Assembly (NCBI GenBank): GCA_900556875.1
Contig: USQQ01000001.1
Span: 1 to 64,000, forward strand
Origin: an uncultured Collinsella sp.
Lineage (GTDB): Bacteria > Actinomycetota > Coriobacteriia > Coriobacteriales > Coriobacteriaceae
Reading direction: 5' to 3'
DNA length: 64,000 nt
Position numbers and translations under genes: made by a program. This document shows positions 26,223 through 35,400 of the stretch, piece by piece. The notes under the pieces were generated by a model. The model saw nothing but the letters and a program-made list of their open reading frames with translations. It was not told the origin of the DNA and did not search any database. Within the stretch, counting starts at the first letter, position 1. Each line of letters begins with the position of its first letter.

Positions 26223-26501
26223 TTAGAACGGCGCGTACTCGTCGTACAGGTCGTCGGTCTCGCCGGAGGCATTAACCTGCTCGACACGGGTAACGCCGGG
26301 CACATGCTCCTTGAGGATACGCTCGATACCCATGGACAGGGTCAGCGAGCTCATGGGGCAGCCGGCGCAAGCGCCCTGCAGCTCCAGCTTGACGACGCCT
26401 TCGTCGTCAACGCCCACATACTCCATATCGCCGCCGTCGGCCTGCAGGTTGGGGCGAATCTCTTCAAGAACCTTCTTAAGCAGCTCTTCGTTAACAGCCA
26501 C
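26223..26501 (-). CDS. NifU C-terminal-domain Fe-S scaffold protein
   Basis: A 92-aa protein consisting only of the NifU C-terminal (Nfu) domain. It contains LQADGGDMEYVGVDDEGVVKLELQGACAGCPMSSLTL with the CAGC (CxxC) motif that holds a [4Fe-4S] cluster for transfer to apo-proteins. No isc or suf genes are next to it. AAGGAG lies upstream. The acidic C-terminal extension ETDDLYDEYAPF is short. Confidence 0.92.
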   Translation of the reverse strand: MAVNEELLKKVLEEIRPNLQADGGDMEYVGVDDEGVVKLELQGACAGCPMSSLTLSMGIERILKEHVPGVTRVEQVNASGETDDLYDEYAPF

Positions 26502-26672
26502 AGGGGCTCCTTTCTCACAATAACGCGGGCGCGCCCGCGGACAGGGGCTATGTTACTACAGCCATGTACCCGCTCACGAGCCATCCATGCGCGCGGACAC
26601 GACTTTCACGAGCAGCCAATTTGGGACGGGGCTCTTTTAGCTGCGTTCGTCGTCAGATAGTGACAACGCATA

Positions 26673-27197
26673 TTACTGCCGAGCCTGTCCCCCGGTACCA
26701 ATCTGGACATCGACGATAACCTGGCGGTAGCTGATGCCACAGGAGTCGAGGATGCGGCGGCTGATGCGTCCATCATCGGTGTCGGCGTACTTGTTGTCCA
26801 GGTAGACAACCTCGCCCACGCCCACCTGCGCCAGGATCTTGGCGCAGTCGTGGCACGGGAACAGCGTAACGTAGACCGTGGAACCCTCGAGATCCTTGAG
26901 CGAGCCACGGTAGTTGAGCACGGCATTGGCCTCGGCATGCACCACGTAATTGTGCTTGTCCTGTAGCGGGTCGTCGCTCGTACCCCACGGGAAAAAGTCG
27001 TCGTTGAGCGCCGAGGGCGTACCGTTGTAGCCCACCGAAAGGATGCGGTGGTTGGTGCTGGCGATGCACGCACCCACCTGCGTGTTGGGATCCTTGCTGC
27101 GGCGCTGCGCGGCGATGGCTACGCTCATAAAGAACTCGTCCCAGCTAATGACGTCCAGGCGCTTGCCTGACGAAGTTTGATGAAGATCGTCCGACAT
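26673..27197 (-). CDS. Deoxycytidylate (dCMP) deaminase
   Basis: A 174-aa zinc-dependent deaminase that makes dUMP for thymidylate synthesis. The zinc-site motifs HAEANAVLNY and PCHDCAKILAQ are complete, and the front part DEFFMSVAIAAQRRSKDPNTQVGACI is typical of the dCMP deaminase/ComEB family. GGAGGTG stands seven bases before the ATG at 27197, which favours it over an ATG 12 codons upstream. It could have activity on related cytidine nucleotides, but family and length point to dCMP. Confidence 0.9.
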   Translation of the reverse strand: MSDDLHQTSSGKRLDVISWDEFFMSVAIAAQRRSKDPNTQVGACIASTNHRILSVGYNGTPSALNDDFFPWGTSDDPLQDKHNYVVHAEANAVLNYRGSLKDLEGSTVYVTLFPCHDCAKILAQVGVGEVVYLDNKYADTDDGRISRRILDSCGISYRQVIVDVQIGTGGQARQ

Positions 27198-27281
27198 GGC
27201 AGACACCTCCGTAATCGCAATAGTTTGACCCATTGTAGCAAGTGAAAGGTGGAGGCGTTTGTCCCACCGGCGCCCTCACTT

Positions 27282-28133
27282 TTACACGCGGCGGGGCTTT
27301 TGGTTGATGCGGTAGAGCTCGGCGAGACCCCGCAGCGTCAGCGCGTCGTCGACCGTCAGACTATGACCGACCAGCGACGCGAGCGCCTCGGCGTCGTCGC
27401 CGGTAATGACGATGGGCACGTCGCCCTCCCCCGCGGCCTTGGTCGCGCGCATCTCGGCGAGCACCATGTCGAGCATACCGTCGATGCGGGCCACCTCGCC
27501 CAAGACCACGCCCGAGCGCATCGCCTCGCGCGTGTTACGGCCGATTACATGCGTGGGTGCCGAGGGCTCAACCTGGGGTAGGCGCGCCGCAGCGGCCGAG
27601 AGCGAGCGGGCGCCGAGCGCCAGACCCGGCGCGATAACGCCGCCGACAAAGGTTCCGTGCGTATCGATGACCTCGATATTGGTCGTAGTGCCCAGGTCGA
27701 TCACGATGCACGGAGAGCCGTAAACGGCCCGGGCCGCCACGGCGTCGGCGATGCGGTCGGGGCCGATCTCGGCCGGGTCGTCGTAGTGGACGGGCATGCC
27801 GGTCTTGAGGCCCGGCCCCACCGTGAGCACGCGCCCCGTGCAGGTGCGGGAAAGTGCCGCCTTCCACGGACGCTCGAGCGCCGGCACCACGCAACTCAGC
27901 ACTGCAGCTGCGGGAACGAGCGCGCCGGGCATGCCCGCATCGGCCGCCAGCGCGGCCATGACTTGAGCGAGTCGCATACGCGCTTCGTCGGCCGTAATGC
28001 TCGACGGCGTGGTAATCTCGCACGTCGCGAGCGGGCATTCCTGCGCCGCGGCCGAATCCTCGGCAAATAGGCCAAAGCGAATGAACGTGTTGCCCACGTC
28101 AACCGTCAATATATATGCGCACCCATTAAGCAT
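27282..28133 (-). CDS. coaX: Type III pantothenate kinase
   Basis: CoaX phosphorylates pantothenate in the first step of coenzyme A synthesis; unlike CoaA it is not inhibited by CoA and needs a monovalent cation. Features of the ASKHA fold are visible: ILTVDVGNTFIRFGLF (phosphate 1), CIVIDLGTTTNIEVID (phosphate 2), GPDRIADAVAA and FVGGVIAPGL. The 283-aa length fits an actinobacterial or clostridial CoaX. AAGGAG lies ten bases before the ATG at 28133. Divergent from the OPT transporter gene. Confidence 0.93.
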   Translation of the reverse strand: MLNGCAYILTVDVGNTFIRFGLFAEDSAAAQECPLATCEITTPSSITADEARMRLAQVMAALAADAGMPGALVPAAAVLSCVVPALERPWKAALSRTCTGRVLTVGPGLKTGMPVHYDDPAEIGPDRIADAVAARAVYGSPCIVIDLGTTTNIEVIDTHGTFVGGVIAPGLALGARSLSAAAARLPQVEPSAPTHVIGRNTREAMRSGVVLGEVARIDGMLDMVLAEMRATKAAGEGDVPIVITGDDAEALASLVGHSLTVDDALTLRGLAELYRINQKPRRV

Positions 28134-28325
28134 CGTCGGCGCTCCTTTCGTCTGCCCAGCAGTATATCGCCTACCTAAACCAGTCATCCCAAAATGACTA
28201 GCTTGCGGCTATACTGATGCGCGGTCGTGCGCGAGCTCACGCGGCGGCCCTTGGTAACCCGACTTCCCGCGCCGTATCCGTAACGGCGCTCCCGGGGGAA
28301 GCGGATATACGCAAAGGAGTTTTAT

Positions 28326-30029
28326 ATGAGCAATCCCTCGAACCGCGCCTCGATGCGCGGGCAACTCACGCTGCGCGGCGTCGTCATCGGCGTCCTTGGC
28401 TGCGTGATTATCACGGCAAGCTCGGCCTACACCGCCCTCAAGATGGGCGCTCTCCCCTGGCCGATCGTCTTCGCTGCCGTCATCTCGCTGTTCTTCCTTA
28501 AGCTCATGGGCAACGCCAGCCTCAACGAGGCCAACGTCACCCACACCATCATGTCCGCGGGCGCCATGGTCGCCGGCGGCCTGGCATTTACCATCCCGGG
28601 CGCCTGGATGCTGGGCTATGCCGACCAGATCAGCTGGCTCGACATGTTTATCGTGGCACTCGCCGGCACTATCATGGGCTTGCTGGCCACGGCACTCATC
28701 CACCGTCACTTTATCGTGGACGCCGCGCTTGAGTTCCCCACCGGCAACGCCGCAGCTCAGACCTTGCGCGCGACCGAGGCTGGCGGCAAAACCGGCAAGC
28801 AGCTCTTTGGTTCCATGGCCATCGCAGGCATCTACAGCGTGCTTCGCGACGCTCTGGGCGTGGTGCCCAGCATGCTATGCACGCTCAACATCCCCGGCGT
28901 GACCTTTGGCATCTACAACTCGCCCATGCTGCTCTCCGTCGGCTTCCTCGTGGGCTTCGCCCCGGTCGCCTTCTGGTTTGCCGGCGCCCTGCTGGGCAAC
29001 TTTGGCATCATCGTGGGCGGCACCGCTGCCGGTCTGTTCGACGTTGTGACCGCGCAGGGCATCGTCAAGTCCCTGGGCATGGGCCTCATGATGGGCTTTG
29101 GCGTCGCCGTCGTCCTCAAGGACATCCTGCCGCAGGTCGCCGGTATCGTCCGCGGTCTTGCCGCCGACAGCTCCACCGACACCGACGAGCAGTCGCTCAT
29201 CTCGGGCTCCCTTAAGCTCGACGCCGGCATCATCGGCCTGGGCGCTGCCGCCATCGCCGTGATCGTCGCCATCGCGCTCGACCTTGGTCCCGTCCCGGCC
29301 GTCATCGTGACGCTGTTCACCTTTGTCACTACCATTATGAGCGCACAGAGCTGCGGCCAGACGGGCATCGACCCCATGGAGATCTTTGGCCTCATCGTCA
29401 TGCTCATCGTGGCTGCCTTCGCACAGATCGCTCAGGTCAAGCTGTTCTTTATCGCCGGCATCGTAGCCGTGGCGTGCGGCCTTGCGGGCGACGTCATGAA
29501 CGACTTTAAAGCCGGCGCCGTGCTGGGCACCAACCCGCGTGCGCAGTGGATCGGCCAAGCCATCGGCGGCATCGTGGGCGCCCTGGTCGCCGCAGCCGTC
29601 ATGGTCGCGCTCGTCACCGCCTATGGTCCGGACGCCTTTGGCCCCGACAAAAGCTTTGTTGCCGCGCAGGCAAGCGTCGTCGCCACCATGGTCTCGGGCA
29701 TCCCGAGCGTGCCGTGGTTCGCAGGCGGCTTTATCGCCGGCATCGTCATGTACTGGCTCGGCATTCCGGCCATGATGATCGGCCTGGGCGTGTACCTGCC
29801 GTTCTACATGTCGCTCACGGCCTTCTTGGGCTCCTGCGCCAAGCTCGCCTACGACAAGTGGGCCGCACGCCGCGACGCCGCTGCCGGTCTTTCGGACGAG
29901 GAGAAGGCCTCCAAGGATGCCGCCTTCCAGGAGCAGGGCCTGGTCGTCGCCAGCGGCCTGCTCGGCGGCGAGTCCATCGTCGGCGTTATCCTGGCGTTTG
30001 TCTCTGTTGGTCTGAGCCTGCTGGGGTAG
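28326..30029 (+). CDS. OPT family oligopeptide transporter
   Basis: A 567-aa membrane protein with 14-16 hydrophobic segments. The N-terminal RGVVIGVLGCVIITASSAYTALKMGALPWPIVFAAVISLFFLK and FPTGNAAAQTLRATE regions match bacterial OPT-family transporters, which take up peptides or metal chelates with protons. AAAGGAG precedes the ATG, after a GC-rich leader of about 110 bases. It is followed by a strong terminator, so it is monocistronic. Substrate is unknown. Confidence 0.9.
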   Translation: MSNPSNRASMRGQLTLRGVVIGVLGCVIITASSAYTALKMGALPWPIVFAAVISLFFLKLMGNASLNEANVTHTIMSAGAMVAGGLAFTIPGAWMLGYADQISWLDMFIVALAGTIMGLLATALIHRHFIVDAALEFPTGNAAAQTLRATEAGGKTGKQLFGSMAIAGIYSVLRDALGVVPSMLCTLNIPGVTFGIYNSPMLLSVGFLVGFAPVAFWFAGALLGNFGIIVGGTAAGLFDVVTAQGIVKSLGMGLMMGFGVAVVLKDILPQVAGIVRGLAADSSTDTDEQSLISGSLKLDAGIIGLGAAAIAVIVAIALDLGPVPAVIVTLFTFVTTIMSAQSCGQTGIDPMEIFGLIVMLIVAAFAQIAQVKLFFIAGIVAVACGLAGDVMNDFKAGAVLGTNPRAQWIGQAIGGIVGALVAAAVMVALVTAYGPDAFGPDKSFVAAQASVVATMVSGIPSVPWFAGGFIAGIVMYWLGIPAMMIGLGVYLPFYMSLTAFLGSCAKLAYDKWAARRDAAAGLSDEEKASKDAAFQEQGLVVASGLLGGESIVGVILAFVSVGLSLLG

Positions 30030-30054
30030 GCCGAACAACAACGCACCAGCGCAG

Positions 30055-30092
30055 AGCGCGGGGTCGGAATCAAACCGGCCCCGCGCTTTTTT
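30055..30092 (+). terminator. Rho-independent terminator of the OPT gene
   Basis: AGCGCGGGG pairs with CCCCGCGCT across a 15-base loop that itself has a CGG/CCG pairing, followed by TTTTT, 26 bases after the stop codon. Confidence 0.85.
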
Positions 30093-30168
30093 GTCTATTT
30101 GACTCTTATGATCCTCACGGCGTTTTAGCCATGTCGATTGTCCTGACTTCCAGGTCAACAAACCTTGT

Positions 30169-30197
30169 CTGACACCTCGCCTAACGCGGTGTAGAGT
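30169..30197 (+). promoter_or_regulatory. Candidate promoter of the DUF389 gene
   Basis: CTGACA (30169-30174) and TAGAGT (30192-30197) with 17 bases between, about 48 bases before the ATG. Confidence 0.5.
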
Positions 30198-30244
30198 AAA
30201 GACGACAGACGCAAGAAGCGGCTCAGAAGCTAAACGAGGTAAGC

Positions 30245-31384
30245 ATGGAACTCGACAAACAACAGATCAAGCGGCTGCGCGAGCGTCATCATCGTCGTCA
30301 CGGTATACGCCCTGCACACAGCGAGGCCATGGAGAATGCCACCCGTTTCCTTAAGCAGGCGTTCAACATACGCGAGGGACGCGCGCCCTATCACGTGATT
30401 CGCAAGCGCTTTGTAAACGGGGCGCGCCTGACTGGCTCGCACTTATGCATCCTGATCATTGCCATGTTGATCGCGAGCATCGGCCTCGATATCGACTCGG
30501 ACATTGCCATCGTGGGCGCCATGCTCATCTGTCCGCTCATGGGCTCGGTCCTTGCCATGGCATACGGCATCGCCACGCTCGACCGCGAGATTGCCGTCGA
30601 GGCAATTGCCGGCCTCGCGCTGCAGATGGTCTTTTGTCTAATCACGTCCACGCTGTACTTTAAGCTCTCGCCCCTTGGCACCACCACGGCCGCCATCATC
30701 GACAACTCGACACCGACTGTGTGGGACCTTGCCGTCGCGCTCGCGGGCGGCTTTGCGGGCGGACTGGGCAACTCGCGCGACCAGGAACCCGCCACGCTCA
30801 TCGCCGGCGTGGCCGTGGCGACCGCGCTCATGCCGCCCCTGTGCGCGGCGGGCTATGGCATCGCCATCGCGAGCGGGTCGCTGTTTCTCTCGGCCCTCTA
30901 CGAGTTTGGCATCAACGTCGTCTTTATCGCGCTGGCGGCCGAAGCCGTACTACTTCTTTTGCGCGTGCCGCTCAAGCGCGACCTCAACGGCGACGGCATT
31001 GTGACCGCCGAGGAAAATGCCGAGGTCGATGAGCTGTCACACAAGGTACGCCGCCGCATCATCGTGGGTACGGTGATCTTTGCCATCCCCTGCATCGTCA
31101 TGACCGCGGGGTCCATTGGCTCGGCACAGGCCGGCGTGCAGGACGGCTACGGCGTCACCGAAACCACGCGCGAGCTTGCCGCGGTGCTGCCGGGCTTTAA
31201 GGATTACACCGTTGCCGTCGAGACCTCGGCCACCGAAGGCGAGGAGGAGGGCCTTGTCGAGCGCGAGGTTGTCGCCCACGTGACGACAAGCGAGGCGCTT
31301 GGGGCACACGACCGCCGTGTAGCCCGCAAGCTCATCGACCTCAATGTGCCCGAGCTCGATCGCGTGGAGTTTGATGTGCAGTAA
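30245..31384 (+). CDS. DUF389 membrane protein
   Basis: A 379-aa protein with a basic N-terminal segment, five or six membrane segments carrying the DUF389 signatures (AMLIASIGLDIDSDIAIVGAMLICPLMGSV and GGLGNSRDQEPATLIAGVAVATALMPPLCAAGYG) and a C-terminal soluble tail. Function is not established for the family. An EF-hand-like acidic loop DLNGDGIVTAEENAEVDE lies between the last two helices, a possible calcium site. Monocistronic, ending at a convergent terminator. Confidence 0.88.
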   Translation: MELDKQQIKRLRERHHRRHGIRPAHSEAMENATRFLKQAFNIREGRAPYHVIRKRFVNGARLTGSHLCILIIAMLIASIGLDIDSDIAIVGAMLICPLMGSVLAMAYGIATLDREIAVEAIAGLALQMVFCLITSTLYFKLSPLGTTTAAIIDNSTPTVWDLAVALAGGFAGGLGNSRDQEPATLIAGVAVATALMPPLCAAGYGIAIASGSLFLSALYEFGINVVFIALAAEAVLLLLRVPLKRDLNGDGIVTAEENAEVDELSHKVRRRIIVGTVIFAIPCIVMTAGSIGSAQAGVQDGYGVTETTRELAAVLPGFKDYTVAVETSATEGEEEGLVEREVVAHVTTSEALGAHDRRVARKLIDLNVPELDRVEFDVQ

Positions 31385-31458
31385 TACGCGACGTGGGATG
31401 GATGCGCGCAGCCGCGAGTCACGACATGGCGCAGACGTGACGCGGGCCACGAGCAAAT

Positions 31459-31489
31459 AGCGGGGCGCGATTCATGTCCGTGCCCCGCT
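31459..31489. terminator. Terminator between convergent genes
   Basis: AGCGGGGC (31459-31466) pairs with GCCCCGCT (31482-31489), followed by GCTGTTTTATT on the plus strand. It serves the DUF389 gene and perhaps the convergent small gene. Confidence 0.65.
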
Positions 31490-31509
31490 CGCTGTTTTAT
31501 TGCCGTGAA

Positions 31510-31959
31510 TCAACTGTCCGCATCGGCATCGCCAGACCCCACCGTAAACGCCGGACCGGTACTCACCAGATAAAAACGGGTCACCCTGGTATCTCTAAAT
31601 AGGTAGAGCAAGCCCTGATCGCGTCGGCGTGACAAGTACGCCACGTGGACCGTACCGAATTCTTCACCGTTTTCCTTCTTTAATATCAGGATGTTGGGGT
31701 CATCCGTACGCTTAAACTGCCCGTCTGTGCAGATTCCGTCTTGGTCGACCAGCTGCCATCGACAGTTGTCCTCCTCAAGAAAAGCCAGGGTTACCCGACT
31801 CGTTTTGTCATCCCGATAGAAACCATCAATGGCAAACCCTTCGGAAGCGCATTCCTGCATATAGGACGTTTCTCGGCTTATAGCAAACAGCCCTGTAGCG
31901 CCCAGGAGCACAGCCAGGCAGACCACTGCAAGGGTTATTGAGATAGTGCGGCGGCCCAT
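31510..31959 (-). CDS. Hypothetical protein with N-terminal membrane anchor
   Basis: A 149-aa protein I do not recognise. Residues 6-27 (ISITLAVVCLAVLLGATGLFAI) form a hydrophobic anchor or uncleaved signal. The rest is soluble, beta-rich and likely outside the membrane, with two cysteines (ECASEGF and NCRWQL) that could pair. The codons are less GC-biased than those of neighbours. No clear Shine-Dalgarno sequence precedes the ATG, which lowers confidence in the exact start. Confidence 0.65.
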   Translation of the reverse strand: MGRRTISITLAVVCLAVLLGATGLFAISRETSYMQECASEGFAIDGFYRDDKTSRVTLAFLEEDNCRWQLVDQDGICTDGQFKRTDDPNILILKKENGEEFGTVHVAYLSRRRDQGLLYLFRDTRVTRFYLVSTGPAFTVGSGDADADS

Positions 31960-32192
31960 GCTAGCCCAGCCGATAGTTGCTTAACGGAGCGTGAAACATA
32001 CCTGGAACCTCCGATATCAGGGGGAACGTCGCCTATGGCCTGCCGGCAATCATATGTTTCCAACATCAAACCATATGGTTACAACTCGTTGGAGATAGGT
32101 TCCATGAACGGACGATAATTTGCGGCGAACGGCTACATATGTTCATTATCTCAGGGTTCTGGAGGCAATTTTTGGTGCCACCGAGACGTTGT

Positions 32193-32323
32193 TTTCGGAA
32201 GTATGCGGCAAATTCCGGAGCCCTCGAGCACACCCCGGTTTTTCACCAATAAAACCGCAGGTACAAAGCTTGGGCATATCCAGTGTGCTCGGCCTATTCA
32301 AATTTTGCCGCATACTTCCGAAA
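32193..32323. repeat. Nested inverted repeat in the gap before the activase gene
   Basis: A 20-base perfect outer stem (TTTCGGAAGTATGCGGCAAA, 32193-32212 with 32304-32323) encloses a 9-base inner stem CGAGCACAC (32225-32233 with 32283-32291). It sits in a 480-base gap (31960-32440) that otherwise holds only the activase terminator and no gene I can support. Two imperfect CATATG-containing repeats lie at about 32050-32075. Confidence 0.75.
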
Positions 32324-32377
32324 TCCGAGTCCGCTGAAGGCGCCTGCAACGCTATTTACGCAACATATGTGCAATAA

Positions 32378-32412
32378 AAACGGGTGGCAGCCGGTACGGC
32401 TACCACCCGTTT
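32378..32412 (-). terminator. Terminator of the activase gene
   Basis: AAACGGGTGG (32378-32387) pairs with CCACCCGTTT (32403-32412), with an inner AGCCG/CGGCT stem. It lies about 30 bases after the stop codon on the minus strand. Confidence 0.75.
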
Positions 32413-32440
32413 GTCTCATATCCAGCACAAAGCAGGCCAG

Positions 32441-35400
32441 TTACTTCTTAATGCCGCGTCCCAGGCGCTCGGCGACCGATGCCACGGCCTCCTCGCTGGC
32501 CGGCCCGCAGCTCACACAGCCGTCATGAGCACGCATCTGGCCGGTGACCTCGTCCATCGCGAGCGGCGCCACCTTCTCGAGCTTAAAGCCCTTACCGGCG
32601 CGCATGTTCTCCTTGGCCACACTGATCATGAGCTTAATGCGGTTGAGCTGGTTGACCTCGGACGCGCCGGGGTCGTAGTCCACCGCGACGATGTTGCTCT
32701 CGGGGTGCTGACGGCGCAGCTCCTTGATCACGGCCTTACCCACCACATGGTTAGGCAGGCACGCGAAGGGCTGCGTGCAGATGATGTTGGGCGCGCCATG
32801 GTCAATCAGGTCGAGCATCTCGGCCGTGAGCAACCAGCCCTCGCCCATGTTGTTGCACACCGAAAGCACCGTGCGGGCCTTGTCGGCCATGGTGCCGATG
32901 CGCTCGGGCGCCTCAAAGCGGCGGGACTTCTCGAGCAGCTCTTCCACCGGCGTGCGCATCCAGTCCACAAGCTTGATGAGCGCCTGCATACCAGCGCGCG
33001 TGGTAGCAGAGCTTCCCAACTCGTCCTTCTGCAGCTCGGCGTTGCTCATGGAGTACAGGAAGAAGTCGAGCAGACCCGGCACCACGGCCTCGCAGCCCTC
33101 GCGCTCGATCACGTCGACCACGTGGTTGTTGGCCGTAGGGTGGAACTTGACCAAGATCTCGCCAACTACGCCCACGCGCGGCTTGGTGCCCTCGCCCACG
33201 AGCGGCATGGTGTCGAACGCGCGGATGGCCTCGCGGCACAGCTTGGTGTAGTTGTGGCGGTTGAACTTAGGCGCCAGCTTGCGAGCACGCGCCATGTACT
33301 CCTCGTAGAGTGCGTTCGCCGCACCGGGCGTGGCCTCGTACGGACGGCAGCGGTAGAGCATCTGCATCATCACGTCGCCAAAGAGCACCGCGTAGACTGC
33401 CTGCTTAAGCAGCGCCGGCGTAATCTTAAAGCCGGGGTTGTCCTCGCCGAGCGCCACTGCCGAAAGCGAGATCACCGGAATCTCGGGGTGGCCGCTCTCG
33501 CGCAGGGCCTTGCGGATGAGCGCGATGTAGTTGGTGGCACGGCAGCCGCCGCCGGTCTGGCTGATGACCACGGCCGTCTTGGACAGGTCGTACCGGCCGC
33601 TCTCGATAGCCTCCATAATCTGGCCCGTTACCAAAATCGACGGGTAGCAGATGTCGTTGTTCACGTAGCGCAGGCCTGCCTCGACGGCGTCGTGATCGGT
33701 CGAGGGAAGCAGCTCCAGGTTGTAGCCGGCACCACGGAACACCTCTTTGACCAGGTCAAAGTGGATCGGTGCCATCTGCGGGCATAGGATGGTGTAGCCC
33801 TCCTCGCGCATCTGCTCGGTAAAGGGCACCTTGGGCCACGCGGTCGAGGCGCTCTCGCGTTGCGCCTCGAACGTGTACTTGCGGCTCGCAAACGCGGGAG
33901 CATCCGTGGAAGGCGCCACCGGCGCGGCATCGCCCTGCTCGTAAGCCTCGCCCGCGGCGGTTGCCTCGGCCAGACGTTCGGCCTCCTGGTCCTTGAGGGC
34001 AGCCATGAGCGAGCGGATGCGGATGCGCGCGGCGCCCAGGTTGGACACCTCGTCGATCTTGAGCACGGTGTAAATCTTGCCGCTGGCCTCAAGGATTTCC
34101 TGCACCTGATCGGTGGTCAGGGCGTCCAAGCCGCAGCCGAAGGAGTTGAGCTGAATCAGGTCCAGGTCGTTGCGCATCGTCACAAAACGGGCGACGGCGT
34201 ACAGGCGGCTGTGGTACATCCACTGGTCGACCACGCGGATGGGGCGCTCGGGCTTTACCAGATGCGCGAGCGAATCCTCGGTAAAGACCGCAAAGCCAAA
34301 GCTCGAGATAAGCTCGGGCAGGGCGTGGTTGATCTCGGGGTCGTTATGGTAGGGACGACCGGCGAGCACGATGCCGTGACCGCCGTGGTCCTCGACCCAC
34401 TTAAGAGCCTCCTCGCCCATGGTCTGGATGTCCTCGTGGAAACGCGCATCGGCCTCAAAGGCGGCGTTGACGGCGGCATCGACCTCGGAACGCGTGATCT
34501 TGGGCCCACGCACGCGACCGCGACCGGCTTGCGCATCGGCCACACGGTCGACGGCGAGCACCTGGTACAGACGGCGCTTGAGCTCGGTCTTGTCATGATA
34601 GGGCACAAACGGGTACAGGAACTCGATATTCTGCTCGCGAATCTCATCGATATTGAGCGCCAACGCCGTGGGGTAGCTCATGACGATGGGGCAGTTGTAG
34701 CAGTTACCGGCCGTCGGGTCCTCCTTGCGCTCCCAGCGCACGCACGGCATCCAGATAAAGTCGACATCGCGGTCGATGAGGTTCATAACGTGGCCGTGGC
34801 TCATCTTTGCCGGGTAGCACACGCTCTCGGACGGCATGGACTCGATGCCCGCCTGGTAGGTCTTTTTGCTCGACTGGTCGGACAGCTGCACGCTAAAGCC
34901 CAAGCGCGTAAAGAACGCGTGCCAGAAGGGGTAGTTCTCGTACATGTTGAGCGCGCGCGGGATGCCGACGATGCCGCGCGGGGCCTCGTCGGGGCTCAGC
35001 ACCTCGCGGTTAAAGAGCAGCTCGTTTTTCTTTTTGAAGAGGTTGGGGGCCTCGGTCTTTTGCTTTTTGTGGCCGGCACCCTTCTCGCAGCGGTTGCCGG
35101 TAATGAAGCGCCTGCCGCCGCCAAAGTCGTTGACGGTGAGCTGGCAGTTGTTGGAGCAACGGCCGCAGCGGACATGCTTTTGCGTCACGGTGAGGTGCGC
35201 GATATCCTCAGCCGAAAGGATGGTCGAGGTGCCGTCGACGCCGGCGCGATCGCGGGCGAGCAAGGCCGCACCATAGGCGCCCATGCAGCCGGCGATGTCG
35301 GGACGCACGGCGTGCACGCCGGTGAGCTGCTCAAACGCGCGCAGCGTGGCATCGGACATAAAGGTGCCACCCTGGACGATCACCTGACTGCCGATCTCCT

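Noticed and set aside
28200..28325. Riboswitch in the GC-rich leader of the OPT gene
   Set aside because: The leader can fold, but no block of a known class (TPP, SAM, cobalamin, fluoride, guanidine) could be matched.
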